In this document: positions 60,687-64,000 of the stretch, one piece after another | Numbering within the stretch: the first letter of the stretch is position 1 | Layout of the letters: each line of letters opens with the position of its first letter | NCBI GenBank assembly: GCA_029202665.1 | Contig: CP119326.1 | Coordinates: forward strand, 930,001 to 994,000 | Source of the DNA: Candidatus Brevundimonas colombiensis | GTDB taxonomy: Bacteria > Pseudomonadota > Alphaproteobacteria > Caulobacterales > Caulobacteraceae | Length of the DNA: 64,000 nucleotides | Reading direction: 5' to 3' | Program-made: the position numbers and the translations under genes | Notes under the pieces: generated by a model | Seen by the model: only the letters and a program-made list of their open reading frames with translations | Database searches by the model: none | Told to the model about the DNA's origin: nothing

Positions 60687-62624
60687 TCAGCGCGAGATCC
60701 TGAGCCGGGTGATGTCGCGGCCGATTTCTTGGAAGTCGCTGGACAGGTCCGCCCCCGATTGCGGCAGGAAGGCTTTCTTTTTGTCGGTGGCGCAACTGCT
60801 CAGAATGCGCGCCGCATCGCTGCCCTGATTGATCGAGAAGCCGACGGTATAGACGATCACGCCCTGGCCCTTGATGCCGTCGCACAGCTTGGCGGCCTGG
60901 CCGAACGGGTCGCCGTTGGTCGCGTCGCAGGCGATCTTGTCGTAATAATTGCCCGAACCCGACCCGGCGTCACGCGCGATGACGCCGCCGCAATAGGGGG
61001 TGTTGAACTCCCCATCGGTCATCAGGACCACCGCCTTCAGCACCTTGGTCGGCTCATAGCCGGCCGCCTTGTTCGACGGCCACAGCCGGTTGAACTGATC
61101 GGAGATCGTATACCAGCCCCAGGCCAACCCGATCTGACCCGCCGTCGATCCCGTCACCGACAGGCCGTTCACCAGATTGGTCAGGGTGTCGATATTGGAG
61201 GTGAGAGGCTGGATCGTGGCCGATGGGCAGGGGTTGCCCTGGGATTGAACAGGCGAATATCGTTTTGGCGCCGGATAGTTGCGCCCAACATAGGTTCCCG
61301 AACCCGGGGCGGCGTCCGTATAGGCGGCCGATCCCGTCCGCTCGCTGACACAGGTCGTCGTATCGAACGCGGTCAGGCGATTATACTGCGCGTCGCGGAA
61401 GATGCGGGTGGCGCAGCCGTCTCGACCGCATTGCACCGATCCGCCCCCGGAATAGTCGGCAAAGGCCGCGCCGCCCACGGGCAGGACGAAAGTGTCGGCG
61501 CTGGGCCGCTCATAGACCTCGTAGAGGCCGTTATTCGTATTGTTCAGCGCCGTCATGCCCCTGACGTCGGAGATGTCCACACCCTCGCCTTCGGACAAGC
61601 CGTGATTGCGCGAGGTGAGGGTCACGTAACAGTCGGATCGCGTGCATTTGCGAATCTGACCGCCGTAGCTGTAGCTGCTGTAGCCGCTGTTGGTGTTCAA
61701 TGTGTACCAGCCGCCGCCGGATTGATATTGCAGCGAGACGTGGTTGGCGTCGATCCGCACCACCCGATAGACGCGATCGTTGATCTGGGTCATGCCGCTG
61801 ACGCCGCTGATCCAGACATAGTCGTTGGTCGCCAGACTGTGCCCGTTGGCGGTGACGACGCCGGGCGCGGCGCGGGTTATGCCGCTGATCGATTTGGCTG
61901 CCGCCGCCGCCCATGAAGCGTCCGTGATCGCGGTGTGGGTGATCGGCGCGCCTCTGGCCCCGTCGGCCCAGGACCCCAGATTGACCCCGATGGAATAGGG
62001 AACGATGGCCATCCGAGAATAGTACGGCGTCTGCTTGTCCGCAGGCTGAACCACCAGTTTGATCAACTGATTGGCCGCGTTCTTCAGGTCGCGGATGCGG
62101 TTTCCGCCCATAGATCCGGTGATGTCCAGCACCAAGGACACCTCGATGTCCTTGGACGAGCGATTGACCTCGGAATGGACGTTGACCGGCAGGGTGTCGT
62201 CCATCAGCTTGCCGTAAGGCGGCAGGACGATGTTGGCCACCAGGGTCTTCACCTGCACCTGCATGTCCGCCACGACCACCCGGTCCTCGGTCAGCACGAT
62301 CTTGACGTCGCTGTCGGCGATGGGCGCGATGGACGCGTTGCGCAGATTGGCCTTCAACGCGACCAGGGCGACCGTCTTAAGGTCGTTGGGGTCCGTGTAG
62401 GAGGATCGGGCCGCCGCCAGCGTCGCAGCGTCCAGCGCATCCTGGACCCGCGCCTTGACCGTGGTGATCCGGCTCAGGTCGATACCGCCCAGGGTGATCA
62501 TGACCAGGGCGGGCATGATCAGGGCGAAGATCATCACGACATTGCCGCCGCGATCCGAAGCCAGGCGCGACGCCAGGCCGCGAAGCCCTTTGTCGATCAG
62601 TTTGAAAACGTTCGCCAAGATCAT
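60687..62624 (-). CDS. TadG-like pilus-assembly/VWA protein with inserted FCCH-like repeats
   Basis: A 645-residue protein. The ATG at 62624 begins a short cytoplasmic part followed by the TadE/TadG helix (GGNVVMIFALIMPALVMITLGG, about residues 26-50). A VWA domain begins with SLVLDITGSMGGNR, whose MIDAS Asp-x-Thr/Ser-x-Ser is near residue 168, but its fold is interrupted and resumes near VVLMTDGEFNT (about 532). In between lie two repeats of the type GHSLATNDYVWISGVSGMTQ and NHGLSEGEGVDISDVRGMTA, resembling the FCCH domain of E1-type proteins. Cys pairs in the insert suggest exposure outside the cytoplasm. No tad operon is adjacent. Confidence 0.85.
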   Translation of the reverse strand: MILANVFKLIDKGLRGLASRLASDRGGNVVMIFALIMPALVMITLGGIDLSRITTVKARVQDALDAATLAAARSSYTDPNDLKTVALVALKANLRNASIAPIADSDVKIVLTEDRVVVADMQVQVKTLVANIVLPPYGKLMDDTLPVNVHSEVNRSSKDIEVSLVLDITGSMGGNRIRDLKNAANQLIKLVVQPADKQTPYYSRMAIVPYSIGVNLGSWADGARGAPITHTAITDASWAAAAAKSISGITRAAPGVVTANGHSLATNDYVWISGVSGMTQINDRVYRVVRIDANHVSLQYQSGGGWYTLNTNSGYSSYSYGGQIRKCTRSDCYVTLTSRNHGLSEGEGVDISDVRGMTALNNTNNGLYEVYERPSADTFVLPVGGAAFADYSGGGSVQCGRDGCATRIFRDAQYNRLTAFDTTTCVSERTGSAAYTDAAPGSGTYVGRNYPAPKRYSPVQSQGNPCPSATIQPLTSNIDTLTNLVNGLSVTGSTAGQIGLAWGWYTISDQFNRLWPSNKAAGYEPTKVLKAVVLMTDGEFNTPYCGGVIARDAGSGSGNYYDKIACDATNGDPFGQAAKLCDGIKGQGVIVYTVGFSINQGSDAARILSSCATDKKKAFLPQSGADLSSDFQEIGRDITRLRISR

Positions 62625-62756
62625 CCCCGTCGGCGCGAACGTCCCTCTGGCCGCCCTATCAACCAACAGTCTGGCGCCGGGCGGTTAAGAGAAGGCTGAA
62701 GGAGAAGGGTTAACCTCTTTCGTCATCAGGCGGCGCATCGTCCGCATGAAGGCGCT

Positions 62757-63446
62757 TCATCCGACCACGCACGTGTTCAGGCCTTGAGCCCGAACCGCCC
62801 CCATCGCCGCCTGAACGCGCGAGGTCCGACGCCGCACATAGGGACCGGGATCGGCCGCTTCATAGCGGCGCGGGGTCGGCAGGATGGCGGCCAGGCGCGC
62901 CGCCTCGCGCGGGCTCAGGTCCGCCGCATCCTTGCCGAACCAGTGTCGCGACGCGGCCTGGGCGCCATAGACGCCGGGGGCCCATTCCACCACGTTCAGA
63001 TAGACTTCCATGATCCGCCGCTTGGACCACACCGTCTCGATCAGCACGGTGTAGCCCGCTTCCAGCCCCTTGCGGACCCAGTCGCGGCCGGGCCACAGGA
63101 AGACGTTCTTGGCCGTCTGCTGGCTGATGGTCGAACCGCCGCGGATGCGCCCGCCCTCGGCGTTGTGGTCCAGCGCCTTCTGGATGGCGTCCATGTCGAA
63201 GCCGTTGTGGCTGCAGAACCGGGCGTCCTCGGCGGCGATGGCGGCGTTGACCAGATTGGGCGAGATGCGGTTCAGCCCGCGCCACTGATAGTCCAGCCCC
63301 TCGCCCCGCACGGCCTGGCGCAGCATCAGCAGGGTCGGCGGCGGCGGAACGACCGCCACGACCAGGACGCTGGCGATCGGGAACAGCACCAGGATCGCCA
63401 GCACGATCAGAAGGACCCGACGCCCCCGCTTGCGCCCCTTGGCCAT
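62757..63446 (-). CDS. mtgA: monofunctional peptidoglycan glycosyltransferase
   Basis: Polymerises lipid II into glycan strands. The 229 residues have an N-terminal membrane helix (about 11-34) and a single GT51 domain. The catalytic Glu is in AAEDARFCSHNGFD near residue 73; GGSTISQQTAKNVFLWPGRD, WSKRRIMEVYLNVVEW and RHWFGKDAADLSPREAARLA are the other family motifs. No transpeptidase part follows, and length is normal for MtgA. Its ATG shares one base with the stop of the WD40-type gene upstream. Confidence 0.96.
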   Translation of the reverse strand: MAKGRKRGRRVLLIVLAILVLFPIASVLVVAVVPPPPTLLMLRQAVRGEGLDYQWRGLNRISPNLVNAAIAAEDARFCSHNGFDMDAIQKALDHNAEGGRIRGGSTISQQTAKNVFLWPGRDWVRKGLEAGYTVLIETVWSKRRIMEVYLNVVEWAPGVYGAQAASRHWFGKDAADLSPREAARLAAILPTPRRYEAADPGPYVRRRTSRVQAAMGAVRAQGLNTCVVG

Positions 63447-64000
63447 CAGAGGACGATTACACCGGCATGGCCGTCCTCGTCGGCCCAGGCGACCTTGTCG
63501 ACGGCGGGGCTCAACGACAGGGCGACGATCGCCGATCCCTTCTCGGCCTTGACGAAGTTCAGGCCCTGCGCCGCCGGATGCGCGACCCAGACCCGACCGT
63601 CCATCAGTCCGGCGGCCAGCAGCCCCTGGTCGGCGCGGGCCGAGACCAGATTGACCAGGGTGGTGTCATCATAGCCGATCTCGGTCGCCTCGCGCCCCAT
63701 CGGACCGTTCGACCCGACGAAGGGCCACAGCACCGTGCCCTGCGCGCCCGAGGTGGCCATCAACTGACCATTGGCCAGGAAGGCCATCGACCGCACCTTG
63801 CCCGGATAGCCGCCCATCCGCAGGTTCTTGGCGTCCTTGATGCGCCAGCCGTGCATCTGGTTGTCCTGCATCGTCGTGACGACGAAGGCGCCGTCGGGCG
63901 AAAAGGCGACGCCGGTGTGCGACCCGGCCCAGGCCAGTTTCACGGGTTGCTGCTTCTCGATCCGCGCATACCACAGCGCCGCCCCGCCATAGGTCGAGGT
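63446..64000 (-). CDS. WD40/beta-propeller repeat protein (5' end outside window)
   Basis: The last 184 residues of a longer protein, open to the right edge. WD-type blades are visible: HTGVAFSPDGAFVVTTMQDN then MHGWRI, and VRSMAFLANGQLMATSGAQGTVLWPF, ending LSPAVDKVAWADEDGHAGVIVL. Inner strands of this sort form a propeller; no enzymatic motif is visible in the part seen. The reported M at 63943 is only an internal GTG. Partner and role unknown; it precedes mtgA with a one-base overlap. Confidence 0.75.
   Translation of the reverse strand, partial: TSTYGGAALWYARIEKQQPVKLAWAGSHTGVAFSPDGAFVVTTMQDNQMHGWRIKDAKNLRMGGYPGKVRSMAFLANGQLMATSGAQGTVLWPFVGSNGPMGREATEIGYDDTTLVNLVSARADQGLLAAGLMDGRVWVAHPAAQGLNFVKAEKGSAIVALSLSPAVDKVAWADEDGHAGVIVL

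Overview
The window looks like chromosomal DNA of an alphaproteobacterium in the family Caulobacteraceae, most like Brevundimonas (inference from content, not a database match). It is GC-rich with strong G/C in third codon positions. It carries a large 180-kDa-type NAD-glutamate dehydrogenase, a Tim44-like gene divergent from secB, the cluster rbfA-truB-rpsO-pnp, ftsK divergent from an UbiH-type monooxygenase, rsmI-yraN, and OmpA-type envelope proteins. About 59 protein genes fill nearly the whole window. I see no rRNA, tRNA, CRISPR array, transposase, integrase or prophage.

Layout. 1-4005: 3' part of NAD-GDH and a universal stress protein. 4029-7485: MltA and a Tim44-like protein on the minus strand, then secB and a DMT exporter. 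7482-9596: a lipoprotein, dut and coaBC. 9710-12618: a lipoprotein and a HAD phosphatase, then PilZ, glycerate kinase-like and [2Fe-2S] ferredoxin genes. 12673-17610: the succinate dehydrogenase operon sdhC-D-A-B with a creD-like gene between sdhA and sdhB. 17881-24852: pirin, a small secreted protein, alaS, two DUF2939 proteins and icd. 25034-27430: a small-gene run ending in DUF1176 and thioredoxin-reductase-like genes. 27427-33697: a DUF885 hydrolase and the RNA/translation block pnp, rpsO, truB, rbfA. 33763-38549: DUF2459, an anchored protein, lolA and ftsK. 38716-45454: UbiH-type enzyme, SirB1-like, yraN, rsmI, maeB and dapF. 45593-51919: a K+ channel with a zinc-ribbon tail, two tandem prolyl-oligopeptidase-family genes and a DUF1223 protein. 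51926-57030: SDR, aminoglycoside-phosphotransferase-like, glpK, threonine/serine dehydratase and MaoC hydratase. 57286-64000: OmpA porin-like protein, a small membrane protein, an OmpA lipoprotein, a 2OG/Fe oxygenase, a TadG-like VWA protein with inserted FCCH-like repeats, mtgA, and the end of a WD40-type protein.

Working together: central carbon and nitrogen flow is well represented (GDH, SDH, ICDH, malic enzyme, glycerol kinase), as are envelope building (MltA, MtgA, LolA, OmpA, DapF) and translation (AlaS, S15, TruB, RbfA, RsmI, Pnp). No obvious defence island or other discrete new system is visible. The most interesting signals are small: a repeated RNA-like hairpin motif with compensatory changes shared by the rpsO leader and the icd 3' region, creD inside the sdh operon, an FCCH insertion in a TadG-like VWA protein, a compositional mosaic inside one peptidase gene, and several small genes tied to intergenic repeats.
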